Source: Bacteroidales bacterium UBA5515
GTDB lineage: Bacteria > Bacteroidota > Bacteroidia > Bacteroidales > P3
Direction: 5' to 3'
Assembly: GCA_002423895.1 (NCBI GenBank)
Contig: DIOL01000032.1
Coordinates: forward strand, 1 to 64,000
Length of the DNA: 64,000 nt
The notes below the pieces were generated by a model that was not told the origin of the DNA, did no database searches, and saw nothing but the letters and a program-made list of their open reading frames with translations. Shown one piece after another: positions 36,132 to 43,561 of this stretch (position 1 is the first letter of the stretch; each line of letters begins with the position of its first letter). The position numbers and the translations under genes were made by a program.

Positions 36132-37679
36132 ATGAACCTAACTCAAAGTGATATTGAGCAAATTGAGGCTCATGGATTAAGTGTTGATGATGTTCAAACT
36201 CAGTTTATGAACTTCATTACAGGTTTCCCATTTGTTCAACTGTCAGAAGCTGCAACCATTGATAATGGGATACTAAAGCTTAATGAAAAAGAATCTGAAG
36301 AAGCAATTCAATATTTTCAAAATAATAAAGACAAACATTCTATTTTAAAATTTGTACCTTCTTCAGGTGCTGCAACCAGAATGTTTAAGGATTTATTTGA
36401 GTTTTCTGCACTTTACATGGGACTTCAATACACATTAAAAGAATTTCCAGAAGCTAAGAAAACCATAGATAATCTAAACAAATTCGCCTTTTTCGATGAA
36501 TTAAAACAAAGATTTGAAGCTCATTCAGTTTCTATAGATGAATATTTAGAAAGAGGAGACTACACAACAATTGTAAATTACATACTAACAGAAATTGGAC
36601 TTAACTACGGCAAACTGCCCAAAGCTCTAATTCTTTTTCATAAATATCCAGAAGATAAAGAAAGGAAATGTCGCCATGCAATAGAGGAACACTTTGTTGA
36701 AGCAGCCAACTATTGCAAGGAGGAGAACAAAGATGTTAATATTCATTTCACAATTTCAATTGAACATAAAGAAGAATTTGAAAGAGTTTTAAAAGAGATT
36801 CAACCTTACTATGAAAAGCTTTTTGATGTTAAATATAATATTTCATTTTCTTTTCAAAAGCAGATTACAGATACAATAGCTCTCACTCAAGACAACGCAT
36901 TAGCCTATGATAAGGATGGAAAAATCATCTTCCGCCCTTCTGGACATGGAGCTTTAATTGAGAATTTAAATGACATTAAAGGTGATATTATATTTATTAA
37001 GAATATCGATAATGTTGCTCACGACAGATTTAAAAACTCAACTTACAAATATAAAAACCTAATTGCGGGAATTCTTCTTCAAACTCAGGAAAAAGTTTTT
37101 TCATCTCTTAAAGCTTTAGAAAAAGGCAAACTCAACTCCCAAGAACTTGTAGATATAATTGAATTAACCAATAAATTAGGAATTGGGTTAAGCAAGGAAG
37201 AAACCTCAGGAAATAAATCAGAGAATATATTAAAACAAGTTTTCAATAAACTTAACCGTCCAATTAGAGTTTGTGCAATGGTTAAAAATGTTGGAGAACC
37301 TGGAGGAGGGCCATTTTGGATTGAGAATAATGGAGTAAGGAGTTTGCAAATTGTGGAAAAAGCTCAAGTAGATTTACTGAACGAAACACAAAAAGAAATC
37401 TTCTCTAAGGCAACACATTTCAACCCTGTTGACATAGTTTGTGGAGTTAGAGACTACAAAGGAGACAACTTCAATTTAATTGATTATGTGGACAAAACCA
37501 CAGGTTTTATTTCAACAAAATCAAAAGATGGAGAGCTAATAAAAGCACAAGAATTACCTGGATTATGGAATGGAGCAATGGCTGATTGGATTACAATTTT
37601 TGTGGAAGTTCCTCTTGAAACGTTCACTCCAGTTAAAACAATTAATGATTTATTAAGAGAAGAACATCAAGAAAAATAA
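36132..37679 (+). CDS. DUF4301 family protein (515 aa)
   Basis: The family marks are clear: a region SSGAATRMFKDLFEF (about 78-92), HGALIENLNDI (about 274), AMVKNVGEPGGGPFWIEN (about 382-398), FNPVDIVCGVRDYKGD (about 433) and LPGLWNGAMADWITIFVEVPLETFTPVKTINDLLR at the C-terminus. DUF4301 proteins look distantly like sugar-phosphate nucleotidyltransferases in the N-terminal GAATRMFK motif. Their reaction is not established. The position right after glmS (42 bp) fits a link to amino-sugar or cell-wall metabolism, but that is inference. Confidence 0.85.
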   Translation: MNLTQSDIEQIEAHGLSVDDVQTQFMNFITGFPFVQLSEAATIDNGILKLNEKESEEAIQYFQNNKDKHSILKFVPSSGAATRMFKDLFEFSALYMGLQYTLKEFPEAKKTIDNLNKFAFFDELKQRFEAHSVSIDEYLERGDYTTIVNYILTEIGLNYGKLPKALILFHKYPEDKERKCRHAIEEHFVEAANYCKEENKDVNIHFTISIEHKEEFERVLKEIQPYYEKLFDVKYNISFSFQKQITDTIALTQDNALAYDKDGKIIFRPSGHGALIENLNDIKGDIIFIKNIDNVAHDRFKNSTYKYKNLIAGILLQTQEKVFSSLKALEKGKLNSQELVDIIELTNKLGIGLSKEETSGNKSENILKQVFNKLNRPIRVCAMVKNVGEPGGGPFWIENNGVRSLQIVEKAQVDLLNETQKEIFSKATHFNPVDIVCGVRDYKGDNFNLIDYVDKTTGFISTKSKDGELIKAQELPGLWNGAMADWITIFVEVPLETFTPVKTINDLLREEHQEK

Positions 37680-37741
37680 TTAAAAAAACTTAAAAAGCGA
37701 CACTTTAATCCAATAAATAAAAAATTATATCGTTTTTTTCC

Positions 37742-37749
37742 TATCTTTG
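37742..37749 (+). promoter_or_regulatory. -7 box for the M23/LysM peptidase gene
   Basis: TATCTTTG lies 37 bp before the ATG. No clear -33 element was found. Confidence 0.45.
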
Positions 37750-37786
37750 CCAATTATAATTTTTATCATATACAAAATAATAACGC

Positions 37787-38770
37787 ATGACTTATAAATC
37801 AAAATTCGTTTTATCAATCTTAATGCTTTCTATGTTACCAGTTTTTGTTATGGCTCAATTGCCAAGCAAAGATGGAATTCATGAAAGAGGCATGATGAAA
37901 AATAGAACAAACGTAGATAAAGAAAGTTCAGAATATCAAATTGGAATAATTAAAGACACTACTCGTTTTCGTAAATCCTTAATGAAATTTGTTGGGACAA
38001 GTCTTGTTTATGACGATGCAGCAGAAAATGAAGAAGATATCCTAAAGGAAGCTTTACCAACTACTACATCTATTCATCGTAAAAAGACAGACTTTTCTAA
38101 TCTAAATGACGCAATAAACCTACCTCTTGTTGATAATAGATCTAAGAAATTTTATTCATTCCCAAGTGAAGGAGTTAGAGTTTCATCTCGTTTTGGTCCA
38201 AGAAGAAATCGTTACCACTATGGAATTGACCTTAGTTTAAGAACAGGAGAACCAATAAAAGCAATGTTTGACGGTAGAGTTAGAGTTGCTAAAAGAGCAG
38301 GAGCTTACGGAAATTTAGTTGTTGTTGAACACGATAATCAATTAGAAACATATTATGCTCACCTTTCAAGAATAAACGTTGCTCCTGGAGATGAAATTAA
38401 AGCAGGAGAAGTTTTGGGATTAGGAGGAAGCACAGGACGTTCAACAGGACCTCATCTTCATCTTGAAATCCGTTATCAAGGTGCAGCTATTAATCCTGAA
38501 GATGTAATCAACTTTACTAATTTTGCACTTTTAGATGATAATTTAACTCTTACTAAAGATAATTTCCGTCACCATTCAGTTAAACAAAGAAATACTAATT
38601 TAGCAAAAAACAACAGAACTTCAACCAAAGGCAAATACACAAAGGTTAGAAAAGGAGAAACTCTTTCTACAATTGCTAAAAGAAATGGTACCACCGTTAA
38701 GAAACTTGCTAAGCTAAATAAAATTAAAGGCAATAAAATTAAAGCTGGTCAAAAAATTAGAGTAAGATAA
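37787..38770 (+). CDS. M23 family peptidoglycan endopeptidase with C-terminal LysM (327 aa)
   Basis: It has a signal peptide (cut after VMA, about 23). The M23 (LytM) domain spans about 125-240: SSRFGPRRNRYHYGIDL supplies the zinc ligands H146 and D150 (approximate), and HLHLEIRYQG carries the HxH pair. A LysM domain ends the protein (about 283-327, KVRKGETLSTIAKRNGTTVKKLAKLNKIKG), binding glycan. All zinc ligands appear present, so it should be an active cell-wall hydrolase in the periplasm. The linker is basic. A terminator lies about 30 bp downstream. Confidence 0.92.
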   Translation: MTYKSKFVLSILMLSMLPVFVMAQLPSKDGIHERGMMKNRTNVDKESSEYQIGIIKDTTRFRKSLMKFVGTSLVYDDAAENEEDILKEALPTTTSIHRKKTDFSNLNDAINLPLVDNRSKKFYSFPSEGVRVSSRFGPRRNRYHYGIDLSLRTGEPIKAMFDGRVRVAKRAGAYGNLVVVEHDNQLETYYAHLSRINVAPGDEIKAGEVLGLGGSTGRSTGPHLHLEIRYQGAAINPEDVINFTNFALLDDNLTLTKDNFRHHSVKQRNTNLAKNNRTSTKGKYTKVRKGETLSTIAKRNGTTVKKLAKLNKIKGNKIKAGQKIRVR

Positions 38771-38800
38771 CTAATAGTAATATTAGCAAAAATATAAGAA

Positions 38801-38829
38801 AAAGGAAGTCATATGGCTTCCTTTTTTTA
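38801..38829 (+). terminator. Terminator of the M23 peptidase gene
   Basis: GGAAG-TCATATGG-CTTCC forms a stem, and a T7 run follows on the forward strand. An A-run on the other side would also let it work in reverse. Confidence 0.65.
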
Positions 38830-38905
38830 TTATCATAAATCAAACCAAAGCAACAAAAGAGATATCGTTTAATTGATTATTTTTCTATTATCAATAAAAT
38901 AACCT

Positions 38906-38922
38906 TTGGCACGGAATTTGTT
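38906..38922 (+). promoter_or_regulatory. Sigma-54-like -24/-12 promoter
   Basis: TTGGCACG-GAAT-TTGTT closely follows the consensus TTGGCACG-N4-TTGCW. The GG (38908-38909) and the GT at the GC position (38920-38921) are 10 bp apart as required. Only the -12 C is replaced by T. It lies 35 bp before the ATG of the small basic secreted protein, and no TAnnTTTG box with correct spacing is seen there. Confidence 0.5.
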
Positions 38923-38956
38923 CCATAATCAAATATTAATTTAAAAAATTATAACC

Positions 38957-39253
38957 ATGAAAAAATTAATTTTAATAGGACTAATTCTTGTTGGTATTGG
39001 TTCTACATCTTTAGTTGCACAACAACCTAATAAAGGTCAAGTGAAGAAAAGCCAAGTTCAAGCAAAGAATGATTTGAAAAAATCAGAAAAAGATGCTCAA
39101 AAAGCTTTCAAGAAAGCTGACAAAGAAAGAAAAAAAGCTGAAGTAAAAGCAGTAAAAACTCAAAAGAAAGTTAACAAAGAAGCTACAAAGGTTAACAAAG
39201 AAGCTAAAAGAGCATCAAAGTCTCAAGGAGAAATAAATAAGAGAATAAAATAG
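38957..39253 (+). CDS. Small lysine/alanine-rich secreted protein (98 aa)
   Basis: It has a signal peptide (GIGSTSLVAQ, cut near 21). The mature part is almost wholly lysine, alanine, glutamate and glutamine in a helical heptad-like pattern (KKADKERKKAEVKAVKTQKK), with strong positive charge. It probably forms one long helix or coiled coil in the periplasm, and may bind anionic polymers or act as a chaperone-like stress protein. I do not recognise a family. It has its own sigma-54-like promoter and strong terminator. Confidence 0.72.
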   Translation: MKKLILIGLILVGIGSTSLVAQQPNKGQVKKSQVQAKNDLKKSEKDAQKAFKKADKERKKAEVKAVKTQKKVNKEATKVNKEAKRASKSQGEINKRIK

Positions 39254-39326
39254 ATTTATTTTCAAATACAATAATGTATTATTGTAGAAAAACTTGAGCA
39301 AAGGATTATATCCTGACTTAATAAAG

Positions 39327-39363
39327 AAAGTGCCTTGATAATAGTTATCACAGGCACTTTTTT
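39327..39363 (+). terminator. Terminator of the basic secreted protein gene
   Basis: AAAGTGCCT pairs with AGGCACTTT and an inner TGATAA/TTATCA stem extends it, with one bulge. A T-run follows. The next gene is on the opposite strand and ends 20 bp away, so it may serve both. Confidence 0.75.
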
Positions 39364-39383
39364 ATATTTAATAAGACAGTAAA

Positions 39384-40430
39384 TTAAGACTCTTCGTTAT
39401 AATAAACCTTATAGAACTTCCCTTTATCGTCTTCCCCCTGCTCAATCATTTGACGATTACCATGAACATATATATGGAAATTCTTATCTAACTTAATAAC
39501 GCTCTTGAAAACTCGGGCCTGTTTCTTAACTGCACTGTCTGAAATATTGAAATTATCCATTATCTCAACACCAAATCCTTCTTCAAATTCATTTTTATAA
39601 TTATTGAAGCTTTCAATAACTTCAGGTTGAGTCATAACTTCATTAGCAAATTCATTCATATCAAAGCTCTCTTTCTCCTTAAAGAACTTAACCGACTTAT
39701 TCAACAAATCAGCTTGGTCTGCCTTTGAAACTTCAAACTCAGTAGGAAGTTGTTTAGTAACAAAATTCTTACACATGGAAAGAACATTATGAGTGTTGTA
39801 ATATTCGTCCTGACGTTGTTTAACATGCAAAAATTCATCAATCCAATACTGAGCCTCAGAACTCTTATTGGTGTTATCAACCACAGCAACAATATAACCA
39901 TTTTCCCTTTCAATATTAAATATCAAACAACCCTTATCAAGCTTATTAATATTAATCCCCCTTTCCAATTCCACATTAAAATTATCAGAAGTTGAACGAA
40001 CCTTAAGGAAGGTATCTTTGTTCTCTGACTTAAATATTCCAACACAATCAGAAGTTTTACCATTAATAAAACAATCCTTGAGGTAAACCACATAAAACTC
40101 CCCTCCTTTTACCTTAGGATGAATGCTCTTTTCATATAAATGCTTAGCCAAAAAAACCGATTTATCATAAATATTAGAAGGATTATCAAATATATCAGAA
40201 ACATAATTATAAACCTCGTTAAACCTCAAATCGCTATCGTGGTAGAAGTTGAAATACTCCTCCGATTTAAAAGAAGAGAAGAAATAATCTGTTAAAGTAT
40301 TTCTCAACATTTCATCTTCAATATCAATTTCCTTCTTAGCCAAAATAAGCAATTCATCATTCTTATTACCAACCCAGTGAGCACAAACATTCTCAAGAGA
40401 ACAATCTATATGATCTATCATAAATTTCAA
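39384..40430 (-). CDS. Nucleoid-associated protein, NdpA/YejK (NA37) family (348 aa)
   Basis: The N-terminal segment (LENVCAHWVGNKND, then KEIDIEDEMLRNTLTDYFFSSFK) and the central GGEFYVVYLKDCFINGKTSDCVGIFKSENKDTFLKV match the NA37 family, whose E. coli member YejK binds the nucleoid. The C-terminal DSAVKKQARVFKSVIKLDKNFHIYVHGNRQMIEQGEDDKGKFYKVYYNEE is also typical. It is cytoplasmic, with no signal peptide. A -7 box lies 57 bp upstream. In Bacteroidales the family is chromosomal. Confidence 0.85.
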   Translation of the reverse strand: MKFMIDHIDCSLENVCAHWVGNKNDELLILAKKEIDIEDEMLRNTLTDYFFSSFKSEEYFNFYHDSDLRFNEVYNYVSDIFDNPSNIYDKSVFLAKHLYEKSIHPKVKGGEFYVVYLKDCFINGKTSDCVGIFKSENKDTFLKVRSTSDNFNVELERGININKLDKGCLIFNIERENGYIVAVVDNTNKSSEAQYWIDEFLHVKQRQDEYYNTHNVLSMCKNFVTKQLPTEFEVSKADQADLLNKSVKFFKEKESFDMNEFANEVMTQPEVIESFNNYKNEFEEGFGVEIMDNFNISDSAVKKQARVFKSVIKLDKNFHIYVHGNRQMIEQGEDDKGKFYKVYYNEES

Positions 40431-40486
40431 TTAAATTAATTCAACAAACCGTCTTGCCTTATTTAATACATAAGACAAAAGCAGTA

Positions 40487-40494
40487 CAAAGATA
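40487..40494 (-). promoter_or_regulatory. -7 box for the NdpA-like gene
   Basis: TATCTTTG on the reverse strand, just upstream of the NdpA-like start. Confidence 0.4.
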
Positions 40495-40507
40495 TAAATA
40501 AAAAAGC

Positions 40508-41389
40508 TTACTTATTGTTTTTTGATTTTGACTTATCAGCATTTGCTTTATGTAGCTTCTGCAAGTTCTCAAAATCATAATCAGACTTTATTTTATCAAT
40601 AATTGTAGTTACAACCTTATATATTTCCTTATCCTCAGAATAATCAGCAGGACAAACAAAATTAACTCTATTCTCAGAAATCAATTTCTCAGCAATAATT
40701 TTCTTGTTTCCATCTCTTGGCTTGTAAACAGCAATTGAATTACCTCCATGTTCCTTAACCAGTTTCATTGAAGGAATATCAGTTTCTCCATCTCCAAAAT
40801 AAATCATTTGTTTAAAAGGAACAGGTCTTTCATCATCAGGAACATACTCATTAATTGCAATATTATCACTAACACTTTTAATCCCTTTATTTATCTTGAA
40901 AAGAAATTGAGTTTTGGTTGTATAATCTACAGCAATAGAAGGCCAATAGGCAATTCCATCAACATTATAAATAAAAGAACAAGCATAAATTGCTTCAAAC
41001 TCTTTAGCAATTTCAGTTCCTTCTATCATTTCTTTCATTCCAGAAGAATTGATATAATGCTTAATTTCTAAGTCATTTTCTTTCCCATACCTGTTAATTA
41101 TACCAAACCACTCTTTCACTCCCTTAAATAGCTCAACATCCTTTCCAAATTGCTTAAAAGAATCTCTCTTCAAAGAAATCCCTTTAGCCTTAGCCTCCAT
41201 AATCATTAAATTCATATAACAAAGCACTGGGCTTGCATCATTCTCAACTGAAAGTGTAGCATTCTTCTTCCAAAAATCCTTAGAATTCTGTCCTAATGCC
41301 TTAATAAAACCAAACTCCTGCATATTCCCTGGAGAAAGAGTTCCATCAAAATCATAAATCAAAGCCACAGTAGGTTTCTTCGCACTCAT
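40508..41389 (-). CDS. HAD-superfamily phosphatase (293 aa)
   Basis: Motif I is DFDGTLSPG (14-22), with the nucleophile Asp14 and the acid/base Asp16. Motif II lies in HYINSSGMKE (about 127-136), and motif IV is IYFGDGETDIPSMKL (about 220-234) with two metal-binding aspartates. A large cap (about 25-115) contains DASPVLCYMNLMIMEAKAKGISLKRDSFKQFG. This cap pattern is common in a Bacteroidetes group of cytosolic HADs annotated as haloacid dehalogenase-like. The substrate is unknown. The tail is lysine-rich. It is followed by the NdpA-like gene on the same strand. Confidence 0.85.
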   Translation of the reverse strand: MSAKKPTVALIYDFDGTLSPGNMQEFGFIKALGQNSKDFWKKNATLSVENDASPVLCYMNLMIMEAKAKGISLKRDSFKQFGKDVELFKGVKEWFGIINRYGKENDLEIKHYINSSGMKEMIEGTEIAKEFEAIYACSFIYNVDGIAYWPSIAVDYTTKTQFLFKINKGIKSVSDNIAINEYVPDDERPVPFKQMIYFGDGETDIPSMKLVKEHGGNSIAVYKPRDGNKKIIAEKLISENRVNFVCPADYSEDKEIYKVVTTIIDKIKSDYDFENLQKLHKANADKSKSKNNK

Positions 41390-41496
41390 ATATACTTATT
41401 ATTAATCATTATAAATTTAGAAGTAGCCACATCAAAGCACTTAAACAAAATCTTAATGTCATTAGATTTTATATCCTTCAATAATTACCTCAAATA

Positions 41497-42114
41497 TTAT
41501 ACCGCTTTCCATTGACTTTCAAAACTTAACGCTTCACCTTTGAGTAAAGGATAAAGCATAGTTTCCCTATTTATAAGAACAAAAAGCTTTCCTTTTTTAA
41601 CATCCAATACAGCAAAAGTTGGCTCATCACAACCCAACTTATTTCTTAACTCTTTTTCCATCAATGTAAGTATTAAATCTGCATGTCTCTTATCTATATT
41701 CTCATTAGCACTAATAAATAATTTTATCATATAGATTTTACCATTTATACATAATCCTAATTCTGGATTTAATTCAATTCTTAAATCTCCAACAGCCCAA
41801 GTCTTCTTAATCGGATTAACCCATTCTATTATATTTTTCTTCCAAAATTTACAATATCCATCTATTGCTAACTTATAATTTTCTATTTGATTACCAGGAA
41901 TAGTATTAAGTAATTCGTATAAAGAATCTTTACTTTTCATCTTTTTATGAACGTCCTTTATCTTTTTCCTTAATGGTAACCAATAATCTTGAAAATGCTC
42001 ATAATCACTTTCTCTGCGTTTTTTAGCATTTTTCACAACTGTAGCTTTAGCACTACCCGATTTATTTACAAAATTCATGAATTCTGTTAGTGAAATTTTA
42101 ATTGTTTCTTTCAT
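41497..42114 (-). CDS. Protein of unknown function (205 aa)
   Basis: It has no signal peptide or membrane helix. The N-terminal half is helical and basic (VVKNAKKRRESDYEHFQDYWLPLRKKIKDVHKKMKS). The C-terminal half looks alpha/beta, with ADLILTLMEKELRNKLGCDEPTFAVLDVKKGKLFVLINR. I do not recognise a family. It lies downstream of the phosphatase/DUF2188 pair on the same strand (123-bp gap) in an AT-rich accessory stretch, so it may belong to the same acquired group. Confidence 0.65.
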   Translation of the reverse strand: MKETIKISLTEFMNFVNKSGSAKATVVKNAKKRRESDYEHFQDYWLPLRKKIKDVHKKMKSKDSLYELLNTIPGNQIENYKLAIDGYCKFWKKNIIEWVNPIKKTWAVGDLRIELNPELGLCINGKIYMIKLFISANENIDKRHADLILTLMEKELRNKLGCDEPTFAVLDVKKGKLFVLINRETMLYPLLKGEALSFESQWKAV

Positions 42115-42237
42115 TATATTGTATATCTAAATTTTCACTCTAATTAATTTGATAAATAATAATACCCTTATTATTATAACTAAATATATAAGTCACTACC
42201 AAATTTGCATTCAATCTTAATTATTATGAATTAAATA

Positions 42238-42477
42238 TTAATGTTTCTTGTCTTTAGGTGGACATGGATCATTTTTATAACTATTTAGATTTTGAATTTT
42301 TCCATCTTTTCCAGGAGGAATTAGTTCTCTTCCATCTTGTTTTGCTTGTTCACGACTCCAGTCCATAGCATCTTGCTTATTTTCAAAATGTTTAGAAGTC
42401 TTTGATAATTCTGGTTTCTTTGCATCCCAACCTCCTCTTTCTTCGTTAGGTACAACATGAATTTCTTTTCTAGGCAT
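42238..42477 (-). CDS. DUF2188 protein (79 aa)
   Basis: The protein starts MPRKEIHVVPNEERGGWDAKK and continues with SKHFENKQDAMDWSREQAKQDGRELIPPGKDGKIQNLNSY. The V.P...GGW and A...AkxxxxELiixxxDGkI pattern defines DUF2188, a small fold of unknown role in bacteria and mobile elements. Translation from 42477 fits the family; the longer frame from 42522 would overlap the phosphatase gene. It is 7 bp after the phosphatase stop, so the two are clearly one transcript. A proline/lysine tail (PCPPKDKKH) follows. Confidence 0.82.
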   Translation of the reverse strand: MPRKEIHVVPNEERGGWDAKKPELSKTSKHFENKQDAMDWSREQAKQDGRELIPPGKDGKIQNLNSYKNDPCPPKDKKH

Positions 42478-42484
42478 AATTCTA

Positions 42485-42973
42485 TTATTTAAGTTTATAA
42501 TTATTCCAATTTGTTTTTGCAAATATTTTCATTCCATTTGCTGGATTGTATACTGGATATATTTTCAAATACTCTTGTTCAGCTTTTTCAAAATCATTAT
42601 TTGAAATTATATTAATATAATGCAAATATAATAAACCAATAACAGCAGAACGAGAACATCCTTGATTACAATGTACTAATACTTTATTCGTTTTTATATT
42701 ATCTTCTATAGCTTGTATTGCTGTATCAATTATTTCTTTAGCTATATAAGCGGGATTATCAACATCAACAAGATTAAGAATTAACCTATTACCTCTTTTA
42801 GCAATTAAATACTCTGGATGAGTATTTGCTGCACCTCTTCCTGTATAACCAAGAGCTTGTCTATGATATGGTTCCTTACAAGCATGAATAACAAACCATC
42901 CTTCTTGTTTCTTAACAATCTCTTCATAATCATATTGACTACCAATAAATAAATCTTTCGTTATCTCAATCAT
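42485..42973 (-). CDS. Dual-specificity-phosphatase-like protein (162 aa)
   Basis: The P-loop VLVHCNQGCSRSAV (about 95-108) gives the HCx5R catalytic signature (Cys, Arg). The general acid Asp is probably in LVDVDN (about 71-76). Full length is typical for small dual-specificity phosphatases. Variants of this shape are common in phages and accessory islands. It could remove phosphate from protein tyrosine/serine or from a small molecule. First gene of a two-gene unit with DUF2188, and possibly of a three-gene unit with the 205-aa unknown. Confidence 0.8.
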   Translation of the reverse strand: MIEITKDLFIGSQYDYEEIVKKQEGWFVIHACKEPYHRQALGYTGRGAANTHPEYLIAKRGNRLILNLVDVDNPAYIAKEIIDTAIQAIEDNIKTNKVLVHCNQGCSRSAVIGLLYLHYINIISNNDFEKAEQEYLKIYPVYNPANGMKIFAKTNWNNYKLK

Positions 42974-43066
42974 TATTTTACTGAAATTTAACTATTATTA
43001 ATTGAGGAGCCATTAAATCCTCTTGGCTTTTATTTATTCAAATATTTTATATACATGAATAATTAG

Positions 43067-43074
43067 CAAAGATA
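43067..43074 (-). promoter_or_regulatory. -7 box upstream of the phosphatase/DUF2188 unit
   Basis: TATCTTTG on the reverse strand, about 95 bp before the start codon. The spacer 42974-43561 has no gene; it holds this box, two 21-22-bp repeat arrays, and a terminator. Confidence 0.35.
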
Positions 43075-43257
43075 ATCTTTTTATTTGTACAATATCTTTT
43101 TAATGTTTAAAATATACAAAAATTATATTAATATTAGTTTACAAAACATAAGTCTTGATTAACTTTTATTTTTATCAAGAAATAAATTTGCAAAAGCCTT
43201 ATATAAATATATTTATACTTGATATAAGTTTATTTATTTAAGGTTTAATTTTTGCAT

Positions 43258-43337
43258 CCTGCCACCTTACACTATGTATCCTGCCACCTTACATAGTGCA
43301 ACCTGCCACCTTACATAGAGTATCCTGGCAGGTTGCA
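43258..43337. repeat. 22-bp tandem repeat, three copies, closed by a 12-bp inverted repeat
   Basis: CCTGCCACCTTA starts at 43258, 43280 and 43302, an exact 22-bp period. The third copy is followed by an inverted copy: TGCAACCTGCCA (43297-43308) and TGGCAGGTTGCA (43326-43337) are perfect complements. GC content is clearly above the surroundings. Iteron-like in look, but no replication gene is adjacent. Confidence 0.75.
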
Positions 43338-43383
43338 AAATTTTTATCTCGTTTAAAGAAATTTTTATAGGGTTTCTACAAAA

Positions 43384-43448
43384 TTATTCCTTGTTTATTT
43401 AGATTTTATTCCTTGTTTATTTGGAGTTATTCCTTTTGTATTTGAGCG
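43384..43448. repeat. Second 21-22-bp tandem repeat
   Basis: TTATTCCTTGTTTATTT recurs with starts at 43384, 43406 and 43427; the third copy is diverged. It lies 46 bp from the first array and has a different unit but the same period. Confidence 0.65.
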
Positions 43449-43495
43449 TTTATTTTAGTGATTGGGATTTATTGAAGGGAGAATTGGGGAAATAA

Positions 43496-43538
43496 AAAAG
43501 GAGCTTTAAAACTATTTCTTTATTTTAAAGCTCCTTTT
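43496..43538. terminator. Terminator of the ABC-F gene (16-bp perfect stem)
   Basis: AAAAGGAGCTTTAAAA (43496-43511) pairs with TTTTAAAGCTCCTTTT (43523-43538) over an 11-nt loop. It starts 24 bp after the stop at 43562 and can act on both strands. Its sequence nearly repeats the terminator at 45361-45395. Confidence 0.8.
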
Positions 43539-43561
43539 GGTTATTTTGTTATTTATTGGGT

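Noticed and set aside
42478..42522. Longer DUF2188 start overlapping the phosphatase gene
   Set aside because: The family begins at the MPRKEIHVVP methionine (42477); the extension would only overlap the neighbour.
43258..43337. Possible CRISPR-like array
   Set aside because: Units of 12 bp at a 22-bp period, without spacer-sized unique parts or cas genes nearby.
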